DNA of 46,255 nucleotides from SFEL01 sp963640685 (GCA_963640685.1 CAVIAA010000017.1:1-46255), one strand, 5' to 3'. Shown: positions 33,001 through 41,114, counted from the first letter of the stretch. The notes: generated by a model not told the origin, from the letters alone. Numbers and translations are program-made.

Positions 33001-33593
33001 GCGGACTGGATCACGTTCTCGCTCAGGATCAGGATGTCAACGTTCTGGTTCTGGATACCGAGGTATACTCCAACACCGGCGGACAGTCCTCCAAGGCGAC
33101 CCCGACCGGCCCCATCGCCAAGTTTGCTGCCGCGGGCAAGCGCACCGGCAAGAAGGATCTCGGCATGATGGCAATGAGCTACGGCTATGTATACGTTGCC
33201 AAGGTCTGCATGGGCGCGGACAAGAACCAGCTCATGAAGGCCATAACCGAGGCCGAGGCTTATAAGGGCCCCTCCCTCATAATCGCCTACGCACCCTGCA
33301 TCAACCACGGCATCAACATGGGCAAGAGCCAGGAAGAGGCCAAGAAGGCCGTTGAAGCCGGCTACTGGCCGCTGTACAGGTACAACCCCGACCTCGCAGC
33401 CGAGGGCAAGAACCCCTTCACTCTGGACAGCAAGCCCGCCAAGTCCGATTATAAGGACTTCATCATGGGCGAGGTTCGCTATGCCTCCCTCAAGAAGCTG
33501 TTCCCCGCCGTTGCGGATCAGCTCTTCGACAAGGCCGAGAAGGAAGCCCACGAGAAGTACGAGTACTACAAGAAGCTCAGCGAGCTGGACTAA
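30096..33593 (+). CDS. nifJ: Pyruvate:ferredoxin (flavodoxin) oxidoreductase
   Basis: Oxidatively decarboxylates pyruvate to acetyl-CoA and reduces ferredoxin, the central energy step in anaerobic fermenters. The 1165-residue single-chain enzyme has the full domain order: pyrimidine-binding domain (ITPSSPMAEVADDWA, about 29), transketolase C-like and gamma domains, and a two-cluster ferredoxin domain (CAQCNQCAMVCPHACIRPF about 687 and CSGCGNCADICPAKA about 743). The TPP domain follows (CAGCGETPYIKL..., NATGCSSIYGG, GDGWAYDIGYGGLDH, DTEVYSNTGGQSSKA). Codon use is strongly biased toward ATC and AAG, fitting very high expression from its consensus promoter. AGGAGGT precedes the ATG. Confidence 0.98.
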   Translation: MAKTMTIDGNTAAAHVAYAFSDVAAIYPITPSSPMAEVADDWAANGRLNLFGQKVKIAEMQSEAGAAGAVHGSLKAGALTTTFTASQGLLLMIPNMYKIAGEQLPAVFHVSARALAYHALSIFGDHSDVMGCRQTGFAMLSSASVQEVMDLALVTHLSAIKTSIPFVHFFDGFRTSHEVQKVEMIDYEDMDKLLDRDAVKRFRDRALNPEHPHLAGSAQNPDIYFQGREAANKLYIDLPDVVQHYMDEVGKITGRKYNLYDYVGAPDAENIIVIMGSGADVVEETINHLNAKGAKLGLLKVRLYRPFPADRFVKAIPASVKKIAVLDRTKESGSLGEPLYQDVVNALVECGRANIKVVGGRYGLGSKEFTPSMAKAVYDNLEGEMKNHFTVGITDDVTFTSLPVKEQVNAAPEGTIACMFYGLGSDGTVGANKNSIKIIGDHTDMYAQGYFAYDSKKSGGLTVSHLRFGKQPIQSPYLIDAADFIACHNSSYVTKYDMLEHIKDNGVFLLNSPWSLAEMEHELPASMKNAIAKKHVRFYNMDGVKIARSVGMGNRINTVMQAAFFVLANVIPADQAIEYMKAAAKKSYAKKGDEVVKKNYDAIDAGANGFEEIKYPESWATTTEGKVVKDVTDDPYFQEFIKPVLAQNGDKLPVSKLAPDGCVPTATTKYEKRGIAVEVPVWNAEACAQCNQCAMVCPHACIRPFLIKDDVKVAFDTKPATGKEFAGYKFRMQISPLDCSGCGNCADICPAKAKGALTMTSLASCEEAENANWSFCLELPDPDVEFNPNTVKNSQFLQPLFEFSGACAGCGETPYIKLVTQLYGDRMIIANATGCSSIYGGSAPTVPYSVNKKGFGPAWANSLFEDNAEFGFGMNLATTQRRAKLADAVSALAEKAEKPEIKAALNEWLENKDDAEGSKKATAKLLPLLEGCGCCSEERKTILEMKDLLVKKSQWIFGGDGWAYDIGYGGLDHVLAQDQDVNVLVLDTEVYSNTGGQSSKATPTGPIAKFAAAGKRTGKKDLGMMAMSYGYVYVAKVCMGADKNQLMKAITEAEAYKGPSLIIAYAPCINHGINMGKSQEEAKKAVEAGYWPLYRYNPDLAAEGKNPFTLDSKPAKSDYKDFIMGEVRYASLKKLFPAVADQLFDKAEKEAHEKYEYYKKLSELD

Positions 33594-33627
33594 AACCTAA
33601 GCTAAGCTAAGCTGAACCGACAAAACA

Positions 33628-33660
33628 AAGCCCGGAAGGCTCAGCTTTCCGGGCTTACTT
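33628..33660 (+). terminator. Terminator after the oxidoreductase
   Basis: AAGCCCGGAA (33628-33637) pairs with TTCCGGGCTT (33647-33656). Just before it (33597-33613) the pentamer CTAAG is repeated in tandem. Confidence 0.75.
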
Positions 33661-33687
33661 ATAGCCGCGAAAGGAGCTTAACTTAAA

Positions 33688-34845
33688 ATGAAAATAGAAT
33701 TTGTTGACAGGCGAAATACAGACTGCTGCAAGTGGGACGGCATGGACGAGAATTTTGGCCGCGGCGACCTCATCGCAATGTGGGTCGCGGATATGGATTT
33801 TAAGATGCCGAGCTGCGTGCGGGACGCCATCGAGGATTACCTGTCCACCGGCGTGCTGGCCTATTATAAGCCCCGCGCAAGCTATAATCAGGCGTTTATC
33901 GACTGGGAGCGGCGGTATCACGGCTACACCGTTAAGGAGGAATGGCTGCGCTTTTCCCCCGGCGTGGTGCCGGCCATAAACTGGTTCGTAAACGTTTTAA
34001 CCCAGCCCGGCGACGCGATAGCCGTGCTTACGCCGGTGTATTACCCCTTTATGAACGCCGTTAAGAACAACGGCCGGCGGCTTGTCTGCTCCGACCTTAT
34101 AAACGACAACGGCGCGTATACAATAGACTACGATGACTTTGAGAAAAAGCTCGCCGAAAACGGCGTAAAGCTGTTTATTCACTCCTCGCCGCACAACCCC
34201 GTCGGCAGGGTCTGGAAGAGAGAGGAGCTCAAGCGGCTGCTGGATATATGCAAGGCGCACGGCGTATACGTCATATCCGACGAGATACACCACGACATGA
34301 CCTTTGGCGACCATGAGCATATCCCCTCCGCAACGGTCGGCGACTATGACTCGATTCTCGTAACCCTGACCGCCGCAACAAAGACCTTCAACCTTGCGGG
34401 CTGCCAAAATTCCTTTGCAATAATCCCCGATGAGGGGCTGCGAAAGAGGTTTGATGAGTTTACAAATGCAATACGCATCGAGGGCGGCAACCCGTTTGGC
34501 TATGTCGCGGTCGAGGCGGCGTATCGCGGCGGGCGGGAGTGGTTCGAGGCGGTTCGCGATATGATCTACGGCAACTACACCGCGGCGAGGGACATGCTGC
34601 TCCAATCGCTGCCCAAGGCTGTCGTCTCCCCGCTTGAGGGAACGTACCTCATGTGGATAGACCTCGGCGCATACCTTACTTCGGGCGAGGTCAAGCCGTT
34701 TATGGAGGATAAATGCGGCGTTGCGCCGGATTACGGCGACTGGTTTGGCGGCGAGCGCTTCGGCACGCACATTCGCCTGAACCTTGCGACCTCCCGCGAG
34801 CTGGTCGAGCGCGCCGCAGGTGCGATAATAGATAATCTAAAATAA
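33688..34845 (+). CDS. MalY/PatB-family PLP-dependent C-S lyase / aminotransferase
   Basis: A 385-residue fold-type I PLP enzyme of the MalY/PatB group, members of which cleave cystathionine or cysteine (beta C-S lyase) or transaminate. Features: WVADMDFKMP (about 29), SPGVVPAINWFVNVLTQPGD (about 91), HSSPHNPVGRVWKREEL (about 165), SDEIHHDMTF (about 193) and the PLP lysine in LTAATKTFNLAGCQN (about 230). Full length. It has its own ribosome site (AAAGGAG) behind a terminator. Confidence 0.9.
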   Translation: MKIEFVDRRNTDCCKWDGMDENFGRGDLIAMWVADMDFKMPSCVRDAIEDYLSTGVLAYYKPRASYNQAFIDWERRYHGYTVKEEWLRFSPGVVPAINWFVNVLTQPGDAIAVLTPVYYPFMNAVKNNGRRLVCSDLINDNGAYTIDYDDFEKKLAENGVKLFIHSSPHNPVGRVWKREELKRLLDICKAHGVYVISDEIHHDMTFGDHEHIPSATVGDYDSILVTLTAATKTFNLAGCQNSFAIIPDEGLRKRFDEFTNAIRIEGGNPFGYVAVEAAYRGGREWFEAVRDMIYGNYTAARDMLLQSLPKAVVSPLEGTYLMWIDLGAYLTSGEVKPFMEDKCGVAPDYGDWFGGERFGTHIRLNLATSRELVERAAGAIIDNLK

Positions 34846-34854
34846 GCAAAAAAA

Positions 34855-34887
34855 TTCGCAGAGGTGGTCTTTAGCCACTTCTGCGAA
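34855..34887. terminator. Bidirectional terminator
   Basis: A perfect 13-bp stem (34855-34867 with 34875-34887) with an A run before it lies between convergent genes. Confidence 0.85.
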
Positions 34888-34893
34888 ATACTT

Positions 34894-36315
34894 TTACCCC
34901 GCAAACCCCGCGACCTCGATTAGCAGCAGCCACGCGAGGCCGTAGTAGGCTATTACGGCGGTCAGGTCGTTGAGTGTGGTTATCAGCGGCCCCGAGGCCA
35001 CGGCAGGGTCAACGCCTATCCTGTTAAAGAGCAGCGGCACGGACGCGCCGACAAGGCCGGATACCGTCATCGCCAGCATCAGCGCGGCGCCTATGCAGCC
35101 GGAAACGCCGAAGGCGAAGGCCGCCGTCTTTCCCTTTATCAGCATTATATAAAGGCCCACGAACAGGCAGGAGGCAACGCCGAGCAGCAGCCCGTTAAGC
35201 AGGCCGACCCGCCCCTCCTTGCATACGATGGACAGCTTTTCGTGCCCCGTCAGCGTGCCGTCCGCAAGTGCGCGGATGGTCACCGCAAGCGATTGGGTGC
35301 CGACGTTGCCCGCCATGTCCAGTATCAGCGACTGAAAGCTGACGAGTATCGTGAGATGCGCCATTACCCCCTCAAACATGCCTACGACGCCGGAAACCAC
35401 CATTCCCAGCCCAAGCAGTATCAGCAGCCAGGGCATGCGCTTTGCAACGCTTTTGGCAATGGGCTCCTTTATGTCCTCCTCGGCGCTGAGGCCGCCCAGC
35501 TTTGCGTAGTCCTCGCCCAGCTCTTCGTCCACTACCTGAACGAGGCTTTGCAGCGTTATTACGCCGAGCAGCCGGTTGTCATCGCTCAAAACCGGTATGG
35601 AATCCTCTGAATAGTCCTTTATCCGCTCAAGGCAGTCCTCTATCCGCTCCCTTGCGTACAGATAGGGGTACGAGGTGGCGATTATGCTCTCAAGGTCGAT
35701 GCTTTCCCGGGCAATAATGAGATCCTTGAGCTCTATCGCCCCGTAGTATGCGCCGTTTTCCGTAACGTATATGGTGGAGATATTGTCGTTTTCGGCCGCC
35801 TGGCTGATAAGCTCCGCCATAGCGCCCTTTACGGTGCTGCCGCGGCTTATGACGATATAGTTGGTGGTCATTATGCTGCCGAGCTCGTCCTCGTCGAAGG
35901 AATCCAGCATGGCGATATCCCGCCGGCTGCCCTCGTCCATGAGGTCGAGCAGCGTTTCCCGCTGCTCCCGCGGCATCTCGCGCAGGCAGTCCACCGCCTT
36001 GTCGGTATCCATTCCGGAAAGCACATCGACCTTTTTGCGTATGTTCAGCTCGTCGATATACTGATATGGGTGATCCACAAACTCAAACGCGGCAGAAAGC
36101 TCGCCGCTGTCCAGTATCGCATACAGCTTTTTCCGCTCCGCCGGAGAAAGCCCCTCCAGCACCTGCGCAATGTCCCTCGGGTGATAATCCGAAAGCCTGT
36201 CCTTGAGCGCCCTCGGCGATATGCCGCTGCGTATTATCCGCTCCAGCTCCAGCGGATAATTCCTTATCATCGGCTGCTCCTCCGTTACATTCCTTATGTT
36301 CTCCATGTTTTCCAT
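34894..36315 (-). CDS. mgtE: Magnesium transporter MgtE (copy 2)
   Basis: A 473-residue second MgtE with its own N domain (about 25-150), CBS pair (about 155-285) and five-helix membrane domain (about 310-473). The pore motifs differ slightly from copy 1: DMAGNVGTQSLAVTIRAL and GVDPAVASGPLITTLNDLTAV. GGGAGGT precedes the ATG. The 330-base leader looks like an M-box, so this copy is probably the Mg2+-repressed one. Confidence 0.95.
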   Translation of the reverse strand: MENMENIRNVTEEQPMIRNYPLELERIIRSGISPRALKDRLSDYHPRDIAQVLEGLSPAERKKLYAILDSGELSAAFEFVDHPYQYIDELNIRKKVDVLSGMDTDKAVDCLREMPREQRETLLDLMDEGSRRDIAMLDSFDEDELGSIMTTNYIVISRGSTVKGAMAELISQAAENDNISTIYVTENGAYYGAIELKDLIIARESIDLESIIATSYPYLYARERIEDCLERIKDYSEDSIPVLSDDNRLLGVITLQSLVQVVDEELGEDYAKLGGLSAEEDIKEPIAKSVAKRMPWLLILLGLGMVVSGVVGMFEGVMAHLTILVSFQSLILDMAGNVGTQSLAVTIRALADGTLTGHEKLSIVCKEGRVGLLNGLLLGVASCLFVGLYIMLIKGKTAAFAFGVSGCIGAALMLAMTVSGLVGASVPLLFNRIGVDPAVASGPLITTLNDLTAVIAYYGLAWLLLIEVAGFAG

Positions 36316-36399
36316 ACCTCCCGTCTATAATTTTCCCGTTTTTTGTGCAAAGCAAATTCAGGCGCACGCGAAAAAACGCGCTCGCCGCAAAACAGAACA

Positions 36400-36563
36400 G
36401 TCTGCTGCTAAGGTATGGCTGTGGCTGAAATTGTAGTTAAACTGCGATGTGCCCTATTGCACGAAGGCGCGAGCCCTGGCGCGGCACAAGTGTACGCCTT
36501 CAGCCGAAGCCGGTTTCCCTGCGCAACTGCAACTGTCGTCCATGAGCTCACCTCCGATGCTTC
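36400..36563 (-). ncRNA. M-box-like (ykoK) Mg2+ riboswitch upstream of mgtE
   Basis: Read leftward, the leader carries GGAGGTGAGCTCATGGACGA near its 5' end and CAGCCATACCTTAGC near its 3' end. These recall the conserved GGTGAGGCTCNTATGNGGA and GCCATACAGTGCTAA blocks of M-box RNAs, in the expected place before mgtE. The middle is diverged and I could not confirm every helix. A leftward TATAAT at 36575-36580 is the likely -10. Between 36336 and 36399 a GC-rich hairpin with a T-rich loop follows, but no clear U-tract terminator. Confidence 0.6.
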
Positions 36564-36604
36564 ATTGATATTTTATTATAACACGCCGCACCGCAGCGGC
36601 GCAA

Positions 36605-36633
36605 TAAAAAATCCCCCGAATATATCGGGGGAT
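36605..36633 (-). terminator. Terminator of the HD-domain gene
   Basis: ATCCCCCGA (36611-36619) pairs with TCGGGGGAT (36625-36633), followed leftward by a T run. Confidence 0.9.
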
Positions 36634-36646
36634 AAGCACTTTTTCG

Positions 36647-37216
36647 TTATTCCCTGGGCAGCAGGCCAAGCCCTGCGGCCTCGGTCTTCATGCCGGCTAT
36701 GGTGAGCTCCATTAGGGTCTCCAGCGGCATATCCAGCATTTCCGCGCCGTGCTTGATTATCTCGCGGTTGCACTTTGCGGCGAACTTCTTGTCCTTAAAC
36801 TTCTTTTTAAGGCTGCTGACCTCGAGGTCAACTATGCCGGTCGGCCGCATCAGCGCCGATGCCATCACTATGCCGGTCATCTCGTCCACCGCGAAAAGGC
36901 TCTTCTGCATGTCGGTTTCGGGCTGCACCTCCTCGGTGCATATGCCGTAGCCGTGGGAAATTATGGTGCGGATATCCTCCTCGTCCACCCCCTCCGGCTC
37001 CAGCAGCTCGCGAACGTGCTTGCAATGCTCGTTTGGGAATTTCTCGTAGTCAACGTCGTGCAGGTAGCCTATCGCCTTCCAGTGCTCCGCATCGCCGCCA
37101 AAGTGCTCCGCCATTGCGCCCATCGCGGCGCTTACCGCCAGCGCGTGGGTGAAGAGGTGCTCCTCTGTGGTGTGCTTTTGCAGTATTTCCTTTGCCCTTT
37201 CAACAGTAAGCTGCAT
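36647..37216 (-). CDS. HD-domain (HDIG-type) hydrolase
   Basis: A 189-residue HD-superfamily phosphohydrolase. Ligand residues appear in EEHLFTHALAVS (about 18-30), GYLHDVDYEK (about 50), TIISHGYGI (about 84) and AVDEMTG (about 108). The group is often annotated as an HDIG-domain metal-dependent hydrolase, substrate unknown. It is the last gene before the M-box region, with the NSS transporter 47 bases upstream on the same strand. Confidence 0.85.
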   Translation of the reverse strand: MQLTVERAKEILQKHTTEEHLFTHALAVSAAMGAMAEHFGGDAEHWKAIGYLHDVDYEKFPNEHCKHVRELLEPEGVDEEDIRTIISHGYGICTEEVQPETDMQKSLFAVDEMTGIVMASALMRPTGIVDLEVSSLKKKFKDKKFAAKCNREIIKHGAEMLDMPLETLMELTIAGMKTEAAGLGLLPRE

Positions 37217-37262
37217 GGTTCTTTCCTTGCCTCTTTTGAGTTTATTTATAATATTAAAATAT

Positions 37263-38696
37263 TTATATCCCGAAGAAGGTCTGTATCTGGGCGTACAGCA
37301 CGACCACCATTATCACGGGTACGATATACCTGAAGCAGATATGGTAGAATTTTTCGCCCTTGTATTTATGCCCGCTGCATTCGACCTCCTGCTTTATCAT
37401 GCCGGTGCCGTATATCCAGCCGACTACTATGGTCATCGCAAGCGATGCAAGCGGCATCATCAAGCCCTCGGCTATCATGTCGTAGAAATCCAGCCAGTCC
37501 GCCGTTGCGCCGACGCTGGGCAGGCCGAACATCACCGCGGGGCAGTCTATCCATGCGCCGCCCGCAACGTTTGTGCCGAGGCCGTCGATTGCGGTCGGCA
37601 GGCCGACAATGAATATCACCAGCGCCGCAAATATCGTTATCTTCTTTCTGTCAACGCTCTTGCCCTTCGCCATTCTGCGGTCGATGAGGTAGGTGGTGTT
37701 GACCTCAAGCAGGGATATCGACGAGGTTATCGCCGCGATAAAGACGAGGGTATAGAACAGGAAGCCCATCAGGTTGCCTATGAAGCCGCCCATGCCGTCC
37801 ATGAAAACAGTCTGAAGCGTTTTGAAGAGCAGCCCCGGGCCCTGCGCGTATTCCATGCCGAAGGCGGCGCAGGCGGGCATTACTGCCATGCCGGCCATTA
37901 TAGCGACCGTGGTATCCGCAATGGGTATTATCAGCGCGTTGGAGTTCAGGTCCTCGTTTTTGGAAAGGTAGGAGCCGTAGGTTATCATTATGCCCATGCC
38001 GAGCGAGAGCGAGAAGAACATCTGCCCCGCGGCGGATTTGAGCACCTTAAAGAAGGAGGACAGGCTGTCGAATACCGAGAAATCCGGAACGAACATGTAG
38101 CGGTAGCCCTCCGCGGCGCCGGGCTGGCAGGCGACGTAGATTATTACCGTGACCAGCATCACCGCAAGCGCGGGCATCGCGACCTTGGAGAATTTCTCTA
38201 TTCCGCCGGATATGCCGCCCATGACTATGAGCACCGTGAGCAGCATGAACAGCGCATAGTAGCCGACCATGCCCGGCATGTTGGCTATCCACTCGCCAAA
38301 GAAGGCTTCGCCCGCCGCGAACCCGTTAAGCCCGATGAGGTTCGCAAAGAAGCCGAACATGTACCTGAGCACCATTCCGCCCAGCACGCAGTAGAAGCCC
38401 AAAATAAGGAAGGCGGAGCCGACGCCCATGTAGCCTATCCAGGGCAGCTTCCTGTTAAGCGCGCGGTATGCATCAACCGCGCCCTTGCCGGTCTTGCGGC
38501 CTATCGCAAGCTCGCCCAGCATAACCACGAAGCCGACGAAGATCACCAGCAGCACGTATACCAGCAGGAATGCGCCGCCGCCGTTCGCGCCCATCTTGTA
38601 AGGAAAGCCCCAGATATTGCCGAGGCCGACCGCCGAGCCGATAGCCGCCATAAGAAAGCCAAAGCTCGAGCTCCATTGTCCTCTGTTGTGTTCCAT
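37263..38696 (-). CDS. Sodium-dependent transporter, neurotransmitter:sodium symporter family
   Basis: A 477-residue protein with about 12 membrane helices that should couple Na+ entry to uptake of an amino acid or related amine. The first helix carries the family's unwound ligand-binding segment (SFGFLMAAIGSAVGLGNIWG, then FPYKMGANGGGAF). SLSLGMGIMITYGSYL (helix 6 region) and TSSISLLEVNTTYLID follow. Substrate not predictable here. Confidence 0.92.
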   Translation of the reverse strand: MEHNRGQWSSSFGFLMAAIGSAVGLGNIWGFPYKMGANGGGAFLLVYVLLVIFVGFVVMLGELAIGRKTGKGAVDAYRALNRKLPWIGYMGVGSAFLILGFYCVLGGMVLRYMFGFFANLIGLNGFAAGEAFFGEWIANMPGMVGYYALFMLLTVLIVMGGISGGIEKFSKVAMPALAVMLVTVIIYVACQPGAAEGYRYMFVPDFSVFDSLSSFFKVLKSAAGQMFFSLSLGMGIMITYGSYLSKNEDLNSNALIIPIADTTVAIMAGMAVMPACAAFGMEYAQGPGLLFKTLQTVFMDGMGGFIGNLMGFLFYTLVFIAAITSSISLLEVNTTYLIDRRMAKGKSVDRKKITIFAALVIFIVGLPTAIDGLGTNVAGGAWIDCPAVMFGLPSVGATADWLDFYDMIAEGLMMPLASLAMTIVVGWIYGTGMIKQEVECSGHKYKGEKFYHICFRYIVPVIMVVVLYAQIQTFFGI

Positions 38697-38781
38697 TGTT
38701 AAATTTTCCCCCTGTGAATTTTTGCTTTTGCACTTTAGCGCAACAGAATAATATATAATCGTTAAATTGTATATTTGTTTT

Positions 38782-38811
38782 ATGCTACCACGGTATTCAC
38801 ACCGGTGTCAA
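38782..38811 (-). promoter_or_regulatory. NSS transporter promoter with palindrome
   Basis: Read leftward: TTGACA (38806-38811), 18-nt spacer, TAGCAT (38782-38787). The 10-bp palindrome ACACCGGTGT (38799-38808) overlaps the -35 box and could bind a repressor. Confidence 0.5.
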
Positions 38812-38863
38812 TATTTAATCGCGATTTACTCATTGTTTTGCGATTTTTTGAATACTGCATAAT

Positions 38864-38889
38864 AAAAAAAGGCCGGTGAAACGGCCCTT
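38864..38889 (-). terminator. Terminator of alr
   Basis: GGCCG/CGGCC stem (38871-38886) with a leftward T run (A run 38864-38870 on the plus strand). Confidence 0.85.
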
Positions 38890-38921
38890 TCTGTTTTTGC
38901 TTGTGCATTATTAAACAAAGT

Positions 38922-40058
38922 TTAGTCCTCGTTTATGTATACCCTCGGCACGCGGGGGGTGATGAGGCAGGTGAGCTCATAGTTGATGGTGCCGACTACC
39001 TTGCCGACCTCCTCCGGCGTCATGCCCGCGCCGCCCCAGAGGGTGACCTCATCGCCGACCTTGACCGTGTCGTCTCCGGTAACGTCTATCATGTGCATAT
39101 CCATGCATATGCGGCCGACCTGCCGGAACTTTTTGCCGTGTATCATGTCGTAGGAGGCGTTGCTTATGCGGCGGGGGTGTCCGTCCGCGTAGCCTGCGGT
39201 TATGACAGCGGTGCGGATGGGCTTGTCGCTGGTAAATGTTCTGCCGTAGCTTATGCTGGTGCCTGCGGGCAGGTCGCGTACCTGCGCAACGCGGGATTTA
39301 AGCGTGAGCACCGGCTGCAGCTCGCCCTTGCGCGGCTCGCTGTCGGGGTACATGCCGTAGAGTATGATGCCCTCGCGAACCATGTCGAGGTGTGCCTCGG
39401 GGTGCGCAAGTATCGCGGCGGAGTTGCTGGCGTGGCATATCTCGGGGCGGAGTCCCTTTGCGGTCAGCGCATTGAGCACGGTGGTGTAGTTCTTGAACTG
39501 CCATGCGGTGTACTCGTCCTCGGAGGGGGTGTCCGCCACGGAGAAGTGGGTGAACATGCCCTTTACGGTTATGCCGGGTATCTTGTATATCCGCTCGATG
39601 GTATCGGCGGCGGCAAGCGCGGCCTCCTCGCCCTGTGCAAATATGCCGGTGCGGCTCATGCCGGTGTCTATCTTTATGTGTACGTTGAGGTTTACGCCGG
39701 CCTCGGTTGCGTATTTGCCGAACTCCAGCGCGGTGCGCTCATCCTGCACAGCCTGAGTGATGTCGTACTTTGCAAGGGTCTCGGCGTATTTTTCGGGGGT
39801 ATAGCCCAGTATGAGTATGGGCTTCTTAATGCCGCCCTCGCGCAGGTCTATGGCCTCGCTGAGGCAGGCGACCGCAAAGTAGTCCGCCCCCTGCTTTTCA
39901 AGGAACAGCCCGCAGTGAACGGCTCCGTGGCCGTATGCGTTTGCCTTAATAACGCAGAGCACCTTCTTGCCGGTGCGCCTTGCAATTTCAAAGTTGTGCT
40001 TGAGCGCCGCCATGTCGATTTCTGCCCAGGTACGGGCCTTCGGGTCGATATTGCTCAT
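38922..40058 (-). CDS. alr: Alanine racemase
   Basis: Makes D-alanine for peptidoglycan. The 378-residue PLP enzyme has the N-terminal TIM barrel with the PLP lysine in LCVIKANAYGHGAV (about 39), the HIKIDTGMSRTG motif (about 130) and HASNSAA. The C-terminal domain has the catalytic Tyr in SISYGRTFTSD (about 265) and VGRICMDMHMIDVT. AGGAGG lies upstream of the ATG. Confidence 0.97.
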   Translation of the reverse strand: MSNIDPKARTWAEIDMAALKHNFEIARRTGKKVLCVIKANAYGHGAVHCGLFLEKQGADYFAVACLSEAIDLREGGIKKPILILGYTPEKYAETLAKYDITQAVQDERTALEFGKYATEAGVNLNVHIKIDTGMSRTGIFAQGEEAALAAADTIERIYKIPGITVKGMFTHFSVADTPSEDEYTAWQFKNYTTVLNALTAKGLRPEICHASNSAAILAHPEAHLDMVREGIILYGMYPDSEPRKGELQPVLTLKSRVAQVRDLPAGTSISYGRTFTSDKPIRTAVITAGYADGHPRRISNASYDMIHGKKFRQVGRICMDMHMIDVTGDDTVKVGDEVTLWGGAGMTPEEVGKVVGTINYELTCLITPRVPRVYINED

Positions 40059-40162
40059 ATTCGAGCCTCCTTATGCTTTGATGTTTTTGTTAAATATGTA
40101 TCATGCTCACAAATCTTACCTGTACTTTATTTTAGAACAAGCTCCGCCCTTTTGCAACAGAA

Positions 40163-40188
40163 AAGGCCGCAAATTGCAGCCTTTTTTT
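40163..40188. terminator. Bidirectional terminator
   Basis: An interrupted stem (40163-40172 with 40174-40183) with a seven-T run on the plus strand and a T-rich tract on the minus strand, downstream of the leftward small membrane protein gene. Confidence 0.7.
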
Positions 40189-40208
40189 GCGTCTTTCCTA
40201 TGTACGGC

Positions 40209-40622
40209 CTATTTTTTGCCAAACAGCCTTGCCATGCCGCCGGATACCGTGTTGAGGTTCTCAATGCTCTCGGAAAGCGCCTCAAAGTCAATGCTCTGCA
40301 GCTGCTGAAGCGTCTTTATAAGCTCCTCCGTTGCGCCGGTTAGCCCCCTTGTTCCGGCCTCCGCAAGCTCGGTTATGCTGCGGCTCATTGCGATAAAGTC
40401 GACCTGCTGCAGCTCGTCTACAACGCCGGAAAGCTCATTCACGGTGTTGTCCGCGTTAATCAATATGCTGCTTGCCTTGGGCAGCACCACCACGGCGCTT
40501 ACGAGCGCCACCAACGCCACCAGCACGCAGGCGACGGTGCGTATTATGTCCATTTTGTGCATCTTTTCCAGCAGCGCCGCCTGCTTTTCCTCGGCGGTCG
40601 CGGGCTTGGTGTTCGCTTCCAT
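40209..40622 (-). CDS. Small membrane-anchored coiled-coil protein, function unknown
   Basis: A 137-residue protein with a charged N-terminus (1-27), one hydrophobic segment (about 28-50, TVACVLVALVALVSAVVVLP) and a C-terminal Leu/Glu-rich helical region with heptad-like spacing (ADNTVNELSGVVDELQQVDF, then ELIKTLQQLQSIDFEALSES). Two QQxDF/QSIDF repeats (about 93 and 111) suggest duplicated helical units. I do not recognise a family. It lies 21 bases after ybaK on the same strand. Confidence 0.75.
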   Translation of the reverse strand: MEANTKPATAEEKQAALLEKMHKMDIIRTVACVLVALVALVSAVVVLPKASSILINADNTVNELSGVVDELQQVDFIAMSRSITELAEAGTRGLTGATEELIKTLQQLQSIDFEALSESIENLNTVSGGMARLFGKK

Positions 40623-40643
40623 TTTTCTCTTACCCCCTGCTTA

Positions 40644-41114
40644 TTATTTTACTATTTCGCCGTACTCGGCGTTTACAAACTCCTTAAGCTGCTCCGGGTT
40701 CAGCGTAAGCATCTGCCCGCGGACTCCTGCGCTCACGGCTATTTCGTCAAAAAGCTGGGCAGTTTCCTCTATATATGTCGGGAACTGCTTTTTCATGCCT
40801 ATCGGCGAGCAGCCGCCGCGAATATACCCCGTGAGCACCGGCAGCTCCTTAACGTGCAGCATCTCGGCCTTTTTGTTGCCGGATATCGCCGCGGCCTTTT
40901 TTAGGTCGACTTCCTCCGCAACCGGTATGCAGCAGACGAAGAGGCCGTTTTTGTCCCCGCGAAGCACCAGCGTTTTGAAGGTGCTGTCCGGGTCGAGCCC
41001 AAGCTCCGCCGCGGCGTGGGTTCCGGAAAGGTCGCTCTCGTCGTATTGATATTCGTGCGGCTCAAAGGGTATCCCCGCCGCAGTCAGCATGCGCATCGGG
41101 TTTGTCGTTACCAT
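40644..41114 (-). CDS. ybaK: Cys-tRNA(Pro) deacylase YbaK/EbsC-type
   Basis: Removes misacylated Cys from tRNA(Pro) in trans. The 156-residue protein matches the family in length. It has TNPMRMLTAAGIPFEPHEYQ at the start, KTLVLRGDKNGLFVCCIPV (about 47-65) containing the catalytic Lys region, and GYIRGGCSPIGMKKQFPTYI (about 96-115). It lies 2 bases after sdpI, so likely the same transcript. Confidence 0.93.
   Translation of the reverse strand: MVTTNPMRMLTAAGIPFEPHEYQYDESDLSGTHAAAELGLDPDSTFKTLVLRGDKNGLFVCCIPVAEEVDLKKAAAISGNKKAEMLHVKELPVLTGYIRGGCSPIGMKKQFPTYIEETAQLFDEIAVSAGVRGQMLTLNPEQLKEFVNAEYGEIVK

Noticed and set aside
31671..33551. Very long open frame antisense to the pyruvate oxidoreductase
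   Set aside because: It is low-complexity in Gly/Val/Leu, has no recognisable domain, and arises from the strong codon bias of the real gene. No promoter or ribosome site supports it.
33597..33613. Tandem CTAAG pentamers after the oxidoreductase
   Set aside because: Only about three copies in a non-coding gap before a terminator; no sign of a regulatory or mobile role.
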